From Ehretia macrophylla (Eukaryota > Streptophyta > Magnoliopsida > Boraginales > Ehretiaceae): DNA of 64,000 nt. Positions 13,229 to 25,418 of this stretch are shown piece after piece (positions within the stretch are counted from its first letter, which is position 1; the number at the start of each line of letters is the position of its first letter). The stretch is from the NCBI GenBank assembly GCA_037974665.1, contig CM075768.1:12143001-12207000 (forward strand). Reading direction: 5' to 3'. The notes under the pieces were generated by a model. That model was not told the DNA's origin. It saw nothing but the letters and a program-made list of their open reading frames with translations, and did no database searches. Position numbers and translations under genes: made by a program.

Positions 13229-15695
13229 TGTGACGCCTGAGAACATTACCGTACAACTTATTAACTGTTGCATCCACTATTTGCGCATTTCTTCTGTACT
13301 TTACTTGTTGTCTTCTTTAGTTACTATTCATTCCATTTTTCAACTACTTAATTACCTTAAATTAGCATTTTTCATAAATCATATTAATTGTTTTAGGAAT
13401 GAGAAAAATGTGAGTATGAGCTAAATACATTAGGAGCCTTCGTTTAAGAAATGATTTGTTGAAACTAAGGAATAGTATTACGTAACAAAACTATGTGTTT
13501 CAATTAGCTATCATTAAATGGCACATTAGGACTTGGTTCTAGCTAGCTAAACTCATCTTGGTAGTCAACTTATGCACCCAAACATAACCCTAACTTAATA
13601 TATACTCACATGACACTTTATAACTCAAAAAAAACACAAAAAAGAGTGCAAAAGCTGAAAACACTGTAGCAAGGCCAAAAATCAGCATAGGAGGAGGATG
13701 AGAGATTTTTGCTAAATAAATCCTCATTCCAAGCCAAGCCAAGCTAGGTGCAAGTGGTTTAGGGTATTTACTAGCCTCGTAGGAGTTCCTACGCACAATA
13801 GGTGAGAGATTTCATACCTATTTTTGTATTTGAAAAATGTTGCTCTTTTCTTGAATTCAAGGATTTGCTATCAAATGTTTATGTAATGCTTAAAGATGCT
13901 TATATATGTTGTATATAAGTAGTAGAGACCTTATTTATGCTATTGTTTTATAGTTTAAATGGTTGAATTCGTTCGTTGATCGTATGACATGAATAATGAC
14001 ATTTTTCTAGGGTTTTATGGAATTGTGCGATATGGATTGATTCATTGCTTCTACTAGGTGCCTTAGATGTTAATAAAGATAGTTTAATAGCCACATGACG
14101 TTGAATTGCTCAAAAATTGGCTAACACATGAAATAGGCGACTTTTAAAAAGGGCTTTCGGGGTTAATGCAAATCCGGGTTAATTTGGCCATTACATCTAG
14201 TGTTCTTAGGCTATATAGGTGCTATATATGCTTTGCTAAACCTCGGTTGAGTCCTGGTTAAGGTACTTGTAGTACAAACTCACAAGGAAAAAATTGGGAC
14301 TTTTGTGCTAAACGTGGGTAATTAGGCAGTTTCTAGGGTACTAGGGGTGACATAAGGGATAATTAAAGTATGGAAACTCGGGGTTTTCATGCTTAGCCTT
14401 TGAATTAGCTTTGGTACTTGTATATCTTGCCTTTACATGTTATTATATGGCATTGGTGAGCATTTTGGGAAGTTTCGTGATCATCGGTCATTGACCCATT
14501 TGTGTTGGTATAGTTATTTTCATATTTAATGCTTATATCTTGTTATAATGTTTATATTACTTGTACTTTGTTAAGATCAAACTCTAATAAACATTGTATG
14601 CTAAGTGAGTAGGACTATAAGGATAACTCATCTAGTTATATGATTATTGATTATTGTAATTAAAAGTAATTGGAATTTATAACTTATTATCTTAACTTAA
14701 TGGTAGTTGATGCTTCTAAGATATCTTATGTTGTCTAATGATATGGTAAGGTGAACAATGTAGCTTAATTGTGTGTGGGTTATGAACTTGTGTGAATAAG
14801 TGATTATAAATCTAGCTTCTAATGTTGCATGGTTGAGTAAAGTAAGAGTTGAGTTGGAATTGATATAGTTAATTGCTAAACTTATATGAACACCCTAGGG
14901 TTGCATACTTGAGCTAATTCGGGGAGTTGAAGTAAATCTGAGCTATTCTTTTAACGTGCTTGGCTTAATTCCAGGTGAGGGAGACTTTATCCTTATGTGC
15001 ATAATAGTTTATTTACTTGTACTTAGATTATGTGCACTTATTGTCCATATATTATGTATGAGGGCAACCTACTTTGTTGTCCCTCAATCATGTGTTTATT
15101 GATTTATTCTATTGTTTTCATTTTGAGTGCATTGCATCGTAGTTGCGCAACCATTTGGGCATGGTACTGGTATGGAAATCGGGTGGCATCGGGCTTGCCG
15201 GTCTACCTCGACTACCTTGGTTGCCCAGTCCCTCTCTCGCTTGGGATGCCGCCCAAGGAGAGTTGGGTCATAGGATTTCGTGATACATCCGGAGTACACC
15301 TACTGGAGTGATTGAGGATTTGCCGACATATTGATCGTGGTTCGTGATTGAAGAACAAAGTGAATTGTATTCTTTTTAATGTGTGGTAACTTGTTGTTTC
15401 AATTGTTTTTTCGTTGTAAAATGCTTTATTTGTATTAGTTGCTGCATTGCATGCCCCGGTAGACTTTATCCCTCACTGAGTAATTGTGATTGCTCATAAC
15501 TCGCTAAACATGTTTCAGGTGGCACAGTTGGAGGAATGGCCTTGGTTTGTGTGCTATTGCTTGAGATTTAAGTGTTTGCTTGCTAAATTGTGGAAGATTT
15601 TGCTTGTATTATGTCTTGTTCTATTTTGTGCCTTTAGGTTTGTATATATTTGGAGTTGTTGAAGAATTGTAATAGCTCGGTTAATGTATGGCTTT
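13229..15695 (+). repeat. LTR3 of the array, with two deletions
   Basis: Starts TGTGACGCC. Compared with LTR4, about 358 bp are missing at position 14375, with GGAA at both breakpoints (16946-16949 and 17304-17307 in LTR4). The 3' part is lost: at about 15695 the sequence jumps from LTR (GTTAATGTATGGCTT) into the last 110 bp of an internal region (TAATACTCTTGCTCAGC). The LTR3 hairpin is GAGTAAT-tgtg-ATTGCTC (15478-15495), where one C to T change keeps a G-U pair. It shares private variants with LTR4 around 14300-14365, so the two are sister copies in that part. Confidence 0.85.
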
Positions 15696-15805
15696 AATAC
15701 TCTTGCTCAGCAGCTGTTAAAGAATATCGAAATTTGACTTCAGTTAATGCTGAGTTCTCTAGCAAGAAGAATTGCGTGGACGCAATTTGTTTAAGGGGGA
15801 GAGGA
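15696..15805 (+). mobile_element. Internal region C remnant of the array element
   Basis: Only the last 110 bp of the internal region remain, from TAATACTCTTGCTCAGC to the polypurine tract (15793-15805), including the palindrome at 15770-15787. Confidence 0.85.
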
Positions 15806-18800
15806 TGTGACGCCTGAGAACATCACCGTACACCTTATTAACTGTTGCATCCACTATTTGCGCATTTCTTCTGTGCTTTACTTGTAGTCTTCTTTGATTA
15901 CTATTCATTCCATTTTTCAACTATTTAATTACCTTGAATTAGCATTTTCCATAAATCATATTAATTGTTCTAGGATTGAGAAAAATGTGTGTTTGAGCTA
16001 AATGCATTAGGAGCCTTCGTTTAGGAAATGATTTGTTGAAACTAAAGAATAGTGTTACGTAACAAAACTATGTGTTTCAATTAGCTGTCATCAAATGGCA
16101 CATTAGGACTTGGTTCTAGCTCGCTAAACTCATCTTGGTAGTCAACTTATGCACCCAAACATAACCCCAACTTAATATATACTCACATAACACTTTATAA
16201 CTCAAAAAAAACACAAAAAAAGAGTGCAAAAGCTGAAAATACTGTAGCAGGGCCGAAAATCAGCATAGGAGGATGGGAGATTTTTGCTCAACAAATCCTC
16301 ATTCCAAGCCAAGCCAAGCTAGGTGCAAGTGGTTTAGGGTGTTTACTAGCCTCCTATGAGCTCCTACGCGCAATAGGTGAGGGATTTCATACCTATTTTT
16401 GCATTTGAAAAATGTTGCTCTTTTCTTGAATTCATGGATTACCTATCAAATGTTTATGTAATGCTTCAAGATGCTTATGTATTTTGTATATAAGTAGTAG
16501 AGACCTTATTTATGTTATTGTTTCATAGTTTAAACGGTTGAATTCGTTCGTTGATCGTATGGCATGAATAGTGACATTTTTTAGGGTTTTATGGAATTGT
16601 GTGATATGGCTTGATTCATTGCTTCTAGTAGGTGCCTTAGATGTTAATAAAGATAGTTTAATAGCCACATGACGTTGAATTGCTAAAAAATTGGCTAACA
16701 CATGAAATAGGTGACTTTTAAAAAGGAGTTTCGGGGTTAATGCAAATCCGGGTTAATTTGGCCATTACATCTAGTGTTCTTAGGCTATATAGGTGCTATA
16801 TATGCTTTGCTAAACCTCGGTTGAGTCCCGGTTAAGGTACTTGTAGTACAAACTCACAAGGAAAAAATTGGGACTTTTGTGCTAAACGTGGGTAATTAGG
16901 CAATTTCTAGGGTACTAGGGGTGACATAAGGGATAATTAAAGTATGGAATAGCCCGCTCGCTTAACTAAAACATTAACTTGTGTTTGGAAGAAAAATGGC
17001 TTGTGTTACAAAGGGGTTTTGGGTCAAACGTAAATCTGGGTGAATTTGGTTGATATATTTGGTGTTCTTAGGGTAAGTAGGAACTAAATGTGCTTTTCTA
17101 ACTCTTAGTTGAGCTTTGGTTAAGATACTTGTAGTACAAATACACAAAAGGATAATCGGGGCTTTTGTGGCTAATTCGGGTTAATGAATGATTTCAAGGG
17201 TTCTAAGTAAGCCATAATGTATAACTAGAAGATTAGAATAGTTAGTTGGTGAATCTTGAGTCTTAGCCTTCGGTTTGGAGTTAAATGACTTAGGATAACA
17301 AAAGGAAAACTCGGGGTTTTCATGCTTAGCCTTTGAATTAGCTTTGGTGCGTGTATATCTTGCCTTTACATGTTATTATATGGCATTGGTGAGCATTTCG
17401 TGAAGTTTCGTGATCATCGGTCATTGACCCCTTTGTGTTGGTATAGTTATTTTCATATTTAATACTTATATCTTGTTATAATGTTTATATTACTTGTACT
17501 TTGTTAAGATCAAACTCTAATAAACATTGTATGCTAAGTGAGTAGGACTATAAGGATAACTCATCTAGTTATATGATTATTGATTATTGTAATTAAAAGT
17601 AATTGGAATTTATAACTTATGATCTTAACTTAATTGTATTTGATGCTTCTAATATATCTTATGTTGTCTAATGATATGGTAAGGTGAACATTGTAGCTTA
17701 ATTGTGTGTAGGTTATGAACTTGTGTGAATAAGTGATTATAAATCTAGCTTCTAATATTGTAGGGTTGAGTTAAGTAAGAGTTGAGTTGGAATTGATATA
17801 GTTAATTGTTAAACTTATATGAACACCGTAGTGTTGCATACTTGAGCTAATTCGGGGAGTTGAAGTAAATCTGAGCTATTCTTTTAGCGTGCTTGGCTTA
17901 ATTCCAGGTGAGGGAGACTTCATCCTTATGTGCATAATAGTTTATTTACTTGTACTTAGATTATGTGCACTTATTGTCCATATATTGTGTGTGAGAGCAA
18001 CCTACTTTGTTGTCCCTCAATCATGTGTTTATTGATTTATTCTATTGTTATCATTTTGAGTGCATTGCATCGTGGTTGCGCAACCATTTGGGCATGGTAG
18101 TGTCATGAAAACCCGGCGGAATTTGGCTTGCCGGTCTACCTCAACTACCATGGTTGCCCAGTCCCTCTCTTGCTTGGGATGCCGCCTAGGGAGATTTGGG
18201 TCGTAAGATTTCGGGATACATCCGGAGTACACCCACTGGAGAAATTGGGGATTTGTCAGCATATTGATCGTGGTTCGTGATTGAAGAACAAAGTGAATCG
18301 TATCGTTTTTAATGTGTGATAACTTATTGTTTCCATTGTTCTTTCGTTGTAAAATGCTTTATTTGTATTAGCTGCTGCATTGCACGCCCCAGTAGACTTT
18401 ATCCATCACTGAGCAATTGTGATTGGTCATACCTCGCTAAACATGGTGCAGTTGAAGGAATGACCTTGCTTGCTGTGTGCTATTGCTTAAGATTGAAGTG
18501 TTTGCCTGCTAAATTGTGGAAGATTTTGTTTGTATTATGTCTTCTTCTATTTTGTGCCTATAGGTTTGTATATATTTGGAGTTGTTGAAGAATTGTAATA
18601 GCTAGGTTAATGTATGGCTTGAATGGTCAATTGTAATAGTTTATCCTTACTTTCCTTTATGCTGCTTGCTTGTGTGTTAATGAAAGTTAATAGTTGTTTG
18701 GCTTTAGTTCATAAGAAAGTCTAATGGTTAATATATAGTGGTATGATAAGCGGATTAAAATAGACAAGGTTTTAAGGATTGTTAAATGCATGCTTGGATG

Positions 18801-19040
18801 TGTTTTCTATGTCTTGCTTAAGGCCAGTCGACCTTGAAATTGGGATAGTTAGAGCTGGAGTTGTTGGAGTTAGAGTTTTGTTGTATTATGGCTTATATTT
18901 TGTTTACAGGTTTCCAGAATTTCCCCGGTACAGGGGAGACTTTGTCTGTTTTCCCTAAAATCTGTGCCCGAGTTTGGGATTGAGTTGAGAATAGCATGGT
19001 TATTAATGCCCCCGGTCTCATGAGGGAACAGGGCGTTACA
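15806..19040 (+). repeat. LTR4 of the tandem array
   Basis: 3235 bp, TGTGACGCC to GGGCGTTACA, followed by target duplication TAGAC. Not followed by a primer site, so it is the outer 3' LTR. The hairpin at 18411-18428 carries one unpaired base on its 3' arm. Confidence 0.9.
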
Positions 19041-19098
19041 TAGACAATCTAAGAAAACAATGTGGGTGACAATTGAAAAATAAAAGTGCAATTTTCTT

Positions 19099-19238
19099 CT
19101 AGGCCAAGTAGCATTTGGGAAGATCTAGAGGAGGTGGCGGCAATGTTGTTGACGGAGTTGGCCCATTTTCAACAATAAAAGAACCTACTAAGCTAATAGG
19201 AACGTGTCCTTTATTATGACAATGCACGTACCACACAC
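19099..19238 (-). pseudogene. Laccase exon 6 (C-terminus)
   Basis: Acceptor TTGCAG then GVWYVHCHNKGHVP, giving the type-1/type-3 copper motif HCHxxxH, then VENGPTPSTTLPPPPLDLPK and the stop TAG at 19099-19101. The axial-ligand region after the motif (VPISLV) differs from the usual WGL. This exon itself is open. Confidence 0.9.
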
Positions 19239-19676
19239 CTGCAATGAGAATATGTCTAAGGTCAATATATATAAATACAAAAATTTATAATTTTTCCTGT
19301 TGATCCATGTAAGACTATATACAATTCCGTGTAAAGGAAGGAAATTTCATGACTATCACTGATCTATCTACATTTTGCTTTGACCAAACTATGTGCTATT
19401 TGTTGGAATATTCAGTTGAGCCAATGATATTTCAAAATAATAATATTCCATGTAAAGAAACCCCTACCTTAACTTGTTGCAAAAGACTAAAAATTTCTTT
19501 TACATATATATAAGGATTTTTCATGGACGCATGTAGCTCAATAATTAGACTACTCAAAGGAAAAGAAAGATAGAGATAGAGAGAGAAAGAACTAGTAGAA
19601 ATAAGGGGAAAAAGTGGAAAAACATAACTCATGAAAATACAACATCAATGTGAATATAGGCAGAAATAATGTTTAC
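19239..19676 (-). other. Laccase intron 5
   Basis: 438 bp between donor GTAAAC (19671-19676) and acceptor (AG at 19239-19240). The joined codons give DNPSVWY. Nothing else seen in it. Confidence 0.75.
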
Positions 19677-19743
19677 TTGGATTATCTGTTTGAAATCTAA
19701 TGACAACCCATCTTCCAATTGGTACAAGAACAGTGTTCTGCAT

Positions 19744-20024
19744 CAGGGCCAGCCCAAGCTAAGGGCGGCTTGGGCCTGTGCCCATAGCCCCCTTAGCCCA
19801 GGGGCCCCAATTTAAAAAATTGCTTTTTTTTTTAAGATAAAGGTGTATCCTAGACTAGTGTCCTTTAATTGGGTCTAAGAAAGCCTTAGAGTCTGAAGGC
19901 CTGCTCATTAATCAATAAATTAGTTGGGACTCTAAGGCCCCATTAACCTCAATTAAAAGAATCTTGAAGATTTCCTATGCTGTGATGGACATTCTGACAT
20001 AGATGGATTAGATTTTCTAAGCTA
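19744..20024. mobile_element. Small insertion in laccase exon 5 (hAT-like or unknown)
   Basis: About 280 bp separate two adjacent laccase peptide stretches. One end starts CAGGGCCAGCCCAAGC and is GC-rich (to about 19806), resembling CAGGG-type hAT termini. An internal inverted repeat lies at 19859-19893 / 19927-19962. A matching terminus and target duplication were not found, so the class is uncertain. Confidence 0.4.
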
Positions 20025-20802
20025 TGTGGATTCAAGAAGTTGAGTTTTTTCCTATCTTCAAAAGGGTTGTAGTTGCCAAAGCCTTGACCTAACACATAAA
20101 ATTTGTATCCATGTATGTGCATAGGATGTGCTTCTAGGGTCACCAATGTGTGAGTTTGAAATACAATCTCAACTGTCGAGTTATACTTAAATTGCTTCAC
20201 TTTTGTTGATTTTTCAGTCCATACGAGTATCTCATCAAATGCATAACGCTCATTTACATAATCAAACTTGACAGGTGGTTCATTCGGAAAATCAGTTGTG
20301 TAGATTCCATCCAGTTTGTTGTAAAATGCTTCTAGTATTGACAACCTAGTTGGTAATACGAATGATACGTTGTTTAAAGATCCAGCTATTCGTTGACCGA
20401 ATACGCTTTGACAAGGTGTCTTGCGATTCTTCTCACATGGAACAATTCCTAGCCCAAGAGTTATAAACATATGCTCATCGACTTCACATGGTACAGGTGC
20501 CCAAAATATCCCTGTTACAAGCCCTGTCAAACTGCTTAAGAATTTGTGAGCCGTCGCTGTTTCAAAAACTTCTGGCAAAGTTGTCATTATTGGGGCTGAT
20601 GTTATGGCATCATCATAGACAATGATACCAGTTGCTGGTATGAAATCATTTTGTGTAAAGGTAATAGTGCGGTAGACAATTGATGCCATATAATAGAACC
20701 CAGGTGGTTGTTCTGCTTTCAAAAGCACGTCAATGGTCTGACCAGGGGCGAGTACAATTACATCTGTTGAATATGGATTGATATAAAAGTTATCGGCTGC
20801 AA

Positions 20803-20894
20803 CAATTGCCATATGATGATTTGCTACCTTGAAAAATTGATTAGTACTCAATTTCCATATGATGATTTGCTACCTTGAAAAATTGATTAGTACT
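20803..20894. repeat. 46-bp tandem duplication in laccase exon 5
   Basis: Two adjacent 46-bp units (20803-20848 and 20849-20894) differ by one base (CAATTGCC versus CAATTTCC). Length 46 is not a multiple of three, so the duplication shifts the reading frame. Confidence 0.95.
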
Positions 20895-20959
20895 AACTGC
20901 AGCATTGATGATGCGTAAGAGATATGTTTTCCCACGTGTCACCTTCAACTTTTAAATTT

Positions 20960-22830
20960 CTGTTATAGGAAGAAAAGAAAAACTCAAATGTCTATCAAGT
21001 TATTAATAACATGTATGAGTGAGTTTTTACACATAGACACACACATCATTCCACTAGATGGTAGCACGGATGAGAAAGCTAACATATAAAAATTGAACAG
21101 AAAAGTTGCATCACTCGCAAGATGAAGATCAATCCTTAGAATTTTTGGTGTTGTATGTAGCAGGCTTGGGATGACTCCTATCACTTCTCAAACTAGATTG
21201 AGATCCAAGGGAGAGATCTACAGTGGACTTTTTTTTATCTGACGAATAAAAGATTTATTTGCATATAAATGAAATCCTAGTAACGAAAAGTACCATATTT
21301 ATTCATAACTATAAATATAGTTGAGTGAGTGTGGTACTTATTGGCAAAATAGAAGTCTTCAACATAACAATAATTATTGAGAATATATACAAATAAATTG
21401 AGATGAGTTGTGTAAAAAGAGCTTTTTACTTTGTACAATGTGATGCAGCTCATACTCGAGAGGAGTTTACTATAGTTTTAGACTAGTATATTCACTTTGA
21501 TAGAAAATCACACATTGTCTTGTTTGTAATGGTTGTCACTGACTATACCATGAATTTTCAAATCTTTTATCCTATAAACTCCTCTTAAAAACAAATTAAT
21601 TGTTCCACATTAATTAGCTGACCGTGAGAAGAAAAATTACATATTACATTTGGAAGGCAAGTTTCTTGTATTTCCAACATACAACACATTCAAAAAATTT
21701 GGAAAGAACAATTAATTTTCTACTTGCTCATTACTACTTGATAACAATGATTAGATGAATGCTATAATACTCCAAAATAAAATTCAAATTGCTAGTTTTG
21801 AAAGTTTATTTTAGACTTTCTTTTATTAATATTTTATTAGATAGAATAAATAATTATTTAATTTGTAGCATCTTTGCCAAACAATTGAAAATTGCCAAAG
21901 TTGTAATGATGATGGAAAATAATTATAACGTAAGGAAAAAAAAAAAGAAAAAAAAAACCTGATTCAGGGCCTGATATGTTGGAAGGTAATTCAAGTGTTG
22001 AATATGGTCGCTTCCTTGGTACATTGAGAAATCTGCGTTCTGTTTTCAAGATACAATAAACTATCACGATTGTTTTATGAAAACCACAATCATATACAAA
22101 TACAATCTAACTCAAGCTGACCCTCTTTGCCTTCTTAGCATGTTCTGTTTTCATGAACATATGTAAATTAAGCCATAGATTTAGGCAACAGTCTTGCATA
22201 GGTTATTACCTAAATAGATTGCATATTAATTACCTTCATTATTAGTCTAGCTCCATTGGCAGGGCCCTATACCTATATATAGTGTTCATTGTATTTGTAT
22301 TATTCACAATCATTTTCGTGCCTCCATCGACTTTCATATCCAAATTCCCCTATATTTATTATTTAATACAGTTTCATCAATCAAGTAACTAATCCCCATA
22401 ACTACTAAAATGTCCTTTTAATTTATATATAGTATGAAAGGAAGATAAACCTTATACTCTTTGCAAGGCTTACAAGATCAACAATTAAGAATCGATGTTG
22501 ATGTTGGGTAATCGAGAACGACTCAAAGATAAAAAGAAACAACGATTCTCAAGGATTAGGAATAGTCTTTTTTTTTTTGTCAGATAGAAATAGTCTAGAT
22601 CATCATTAATAAATCCAAAAGTTCAAAGAAATAGGATATTGTCATTGTCATCATCTTTATCCTCTCTCTCTATATGTATAGCGGTATATATACACCCATG
22701 CTTCTCAAATATGAAAGAACCATTCAAGTGAGAGAGCTACATATCATATATATGAGAGAGAGCCTATATTTTCCAGCCCTACAAATCTTGCCTTGGAGAT
22801 AGTTCGTATCACAAGACCAAAAGGTTGTGT
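20960..22830. other. Laccase intron 4, left part
   Basis: AT-rich sequence adjoining exon 5. No gene or known repeat recognised. It includes poly-A/T runs and a pyrimidine-rich stretch (CTCTCTCTC near 22664) but nothing coding. Confidence 0.5.
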
Positions 22831-23195
22831 TTTGGAAGGACCATACATACGCAAGACAACCATGTTTTTTAACATGGTTCAGTATAATTTGCTTTACGTT
22901 CACATAATATTTTTTTCCTTACTTAGAGAATACAACCATGACTTTTGTACACCAAGCTAGTGGCATATAACATGGTTTTGGTATATTCAAGTGTGGTAAA
23001 CCCAGATTGTGGTGCATAACAATTAAATATAAATTGAAATGTCCTATTTATAGGATACAAGTGCAAATCATACTATAATTAGAATTCCTGGATTCTAGAC
23101 TTTTTAACTCTTATTGGACTTCTACTATTTGTTTTCGGTATTCTGTTAGGCTTGGAATCTGAATCATAATCTTACTGTATTAGGCCGGCCCTCTG
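22830..23195 (-). repeat. Degenerate LTR-like repeat, left copy
   Basis: Similar, in the same orientation, to 28896-29243. Shared landmarks in order: a cassette with GTGGTAAACCCA, a stretch with ACAAGTG and AATCATAC, then GACTTTTTAACTCTTATTGG and TTAGGCTTGGAATC. Strongly diverged, and its own ends are not clear. Confidence 0.4.
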
Positions 23196-23532
23196 CATGT
23201 TCAACCACAACATCCAATCATTAGTCTAGTTAACGATTACCATTGACCAACACAAATAAACCTACAAATCACCCCTTATCACCTTTGGCCACCTTCGAGA
23301 GATGGATGGCATGCAACACCGACACCATCCTATTTTTCTCTCTCTAGTCGGTCTAATAATATTCTCTAATTATGGTCGCCACAGCTATGAATGAAAAGAT
23401 ATCAAACCCGTCATCATCTATATCATCTCTAATGAGATTTTGACCACAATGTCATGCATGGCGACTGGCAATGCATTCCTCTCTCAAGGTAGTTCTACTA
23501 ATAGTCTTCAATCTACATATAGGCCAACTCCC

Positions 23533-25418
23533 TGTTGGTGTTAGTACACCCTAAAAGACCACTACCACGTGACATTTCAGATATAATGGATACATATTGT
23601 AACTTGTTAATTTTAATAAAAGTATTCATATTTATTCTCTCTATTATATTTATGTGTATTTTCTTGTATAGAGGTCCTTAATTCAAGTGAATAACTTAAG
23701 TGCACAATGGCCAGACATAGAAGGTCTAAGTCATAAACACTTGTATCTAGATTTTGTTCATAATTGTATGATGGAGTTGGGCACTTCATCAGGATAAGGT
23801 TATAGTGAGATAGTCTCCTATATAGGATGACCTGCCTTGGTCATTAGTAGGTTTTGGAACTTACCTCACTAGCGTGTATGTGTCACATATTGAACAAACC
23901 ACTTAGGTATGATCTCTCAATAGCCACTATCAAAAATAGAGATCAAATATACCTTATGCTCATAAGTGGCCAGTGCTCTTAATCTTGAGAATATGTAGAT
24001 GAACTGACGAAATCATATTCATGTGTACTGACGAAATCATATTCATGTGTTTGGATACACTATGGGTAAGACCTTAGTTATAGGTCAACAACTCTGTGTT
24101 TTGGGCATATGAGTATGACTAGTTGAAACGTGCATATGCAATATAGAATCCATGTCATCGTAAGATGGAGTAATCATTCCCTTGTGATAATCCGGAAGAT
24201 CATCTAAACTAAGCTCAATGGTATATCCGAATTAGGGGTATATCAGATATTTGGCTTGAGGGTTGCTCCCTAGATCAAATGTTCTATATTTTGAGGATGG
24301 TTATTTTATGTATTAGATGTCTCAAGGACAAGATGCAATTGAGAAAGAGATAGTACAGGTCAAAAGTCTTTCTTGATTGTTAGTGATACATGGAAGGGCA
24401 TTTTGATCATTTTATTTAGTAGGACGAAGACAAAGGTCGTACATAGTATGACAAGCTTATGTGGATAACAATATTCATCTTGGAGTGCATCCATAATTTT
24501 TTAGTGGAATAAGTTGAGGTTGAAAAAGACAAAATATGCTATGGGGTTAATAGGGACGTTTTGGTCCTTTCAGTAGCGGGATGTTTATCTCTTGGCCCTT
24601 TTTCAAACCTAGTTCCTATTTAGTGTTAATACTGTATTTTGGTAGTTTCTCATGTGTCTAGGATTTGCTAAATAAAGAGTCTTAATGCAACTAAGAGTCT
24701 AAATTGGGAAGGACTTTCTATTTGGTTAATGGGTTTCATAATTGGACATTTGAGCGCATTATGCAATCTTGCTGGAATTAATTTAGCACCTTAGCACAAG
24801 AAAAGATGAACTAGTCCTGTAGGATGGTGAGGTAGCGTGTGGAACTTCTAGAAGGAGTGGAGAATGGATAATGTTGGACCACTTAAATCCTAGATGCATT
24901 AGGGTGTCTAGATACATTCCTGACAGGATTGTGGCACTTTTACTTAACCTTTTTGGATTATGTTTTAAGCCTACTTTGCATCTATATAAAGGAGTCTTTC
25001 CATTACATCTCACACATCGCTCACACGTCCAAAAGAAGAAGAAAAATAAAAGTTTCTCTCTCCCTCTCTCTTCCACATGCATGACTGAGGAAAAAAATAC
25101 AAGAGACTAAACATTATTTAACAAGGAAGAATGTCATAGAAGAGAAAATCATTAGGTGATCCTCCTTCAAGCGTGTAAAGCTTCTCACAAACAAGTTATT
25201 TTTGTTCCTCTTTAAGATCTAAGCTAACAAATCCAAGTAATAAAATTCAACAATTGTTGATTTTTTATCTTTATATGATTACGATAAATATGCAGCTTCT
25301 TGTTTGTGTAATTTTGTGTGAAAATTTTGTGATTTGATCCTAGATATGCATGTTATTAGTTTCTACTGCATTATAAAAGTTTATAAACTTAGCATCATCT
25401 AGGTAGCATGCACCTTCA
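23533..25418 (+). mobile_element. Candidate solo LTR (Copia-type)
   Basis: Starts TGTTGGTGTTAG and ends GCATGCACCTTCA. The 5 bp on each side are CTCCC (23528-23532 and 25419-25423), consistent with a target duplication. A TATA-like box (TATATAAA, 24983-24990) near its 3' third, followed by a pyrimidine-rich leader, fits LTR promoter structure on the plus strand. A 24-bp exact tandem duplication lies at 24003-24050. No second copy or primer site is present, so this call rests on ends and target duplication only. Confidence 0.45.
24983..24990 (+). promoter_or_regulatory. TATA-like box in the candidate solo LTR
   Basis: TATATAAA about 70 bp before a CT-rich leader. This is probably the old promoter of the retroelement. 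No downstream gene is seen. Confidence 0.35.

Larger units (their letters stand above)
4617..19040 (+). mobile_element. Tandem LTR array of a non-autonomous Gypsy-type element (LARD-like)
   Basis: Order: LTR1 (4617-7854), internal A (7855-8932), LTR2 (8933-12143), internal B (12144-13228), LTR3 (13229-about 15695, rearranged), internal C remnant (about 15696-15805), LTR4 (15806-19040). LTRs begin TGTGAYGCC and end GGCGTTACA or a variant. Each complete internal region begins with a tRNA-Met primer site (TGGTATCARAGC) and ends with the polypurine tract AAGGGGGAGAGGA. The outermost ends are flanked by the same 5-bp target duplication TAGAC (4612-4616 and 19041-19045), and none is needed at inner junctions. 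No gag or pol is encoded. The array lies about 55 bp beyond the laccase stop codon. An ordinary LTR-internal-LTR insertion that grew by unequal recombination is the simplest reading. Confidence 0.9.
19677..20959 (-). pseudogene. Laccase exon 5, disrupted
   Basis: Begins [18 protein letters not shown] just after acceptor ATAACAG, with an extra A near the start that shifts the frame. The long central part (19949-20851) is open: VIVLAPGQTIDVLLKAEQ, then LPTRLSILEAFY, then HPMHIHGYKFYVLGQGFGNY with the three copper-binding His. Two lesions break it: a 46-bp tandem duplication at 20803-20894, and a non-laccase segment at about 19744-20024 between LNFLNPH and QNTVLVPIGRWV. The exon end (FQTDNPS) and donor are intact. 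Confidence 0.9.

Noticed and set aside
4617..19040. Tandemly duplicated genes or a satellite array
   Set aside because: Units have LTR ends, primer sites and polypurine tracts, and one outer target duplication, so this is a retroelement array.
20984..21184. 66-codon frame next to laccase exon 5
   Set aside because: Lies in intron sequence just beyond the exon 5 acceptor, with no laccase similarity.
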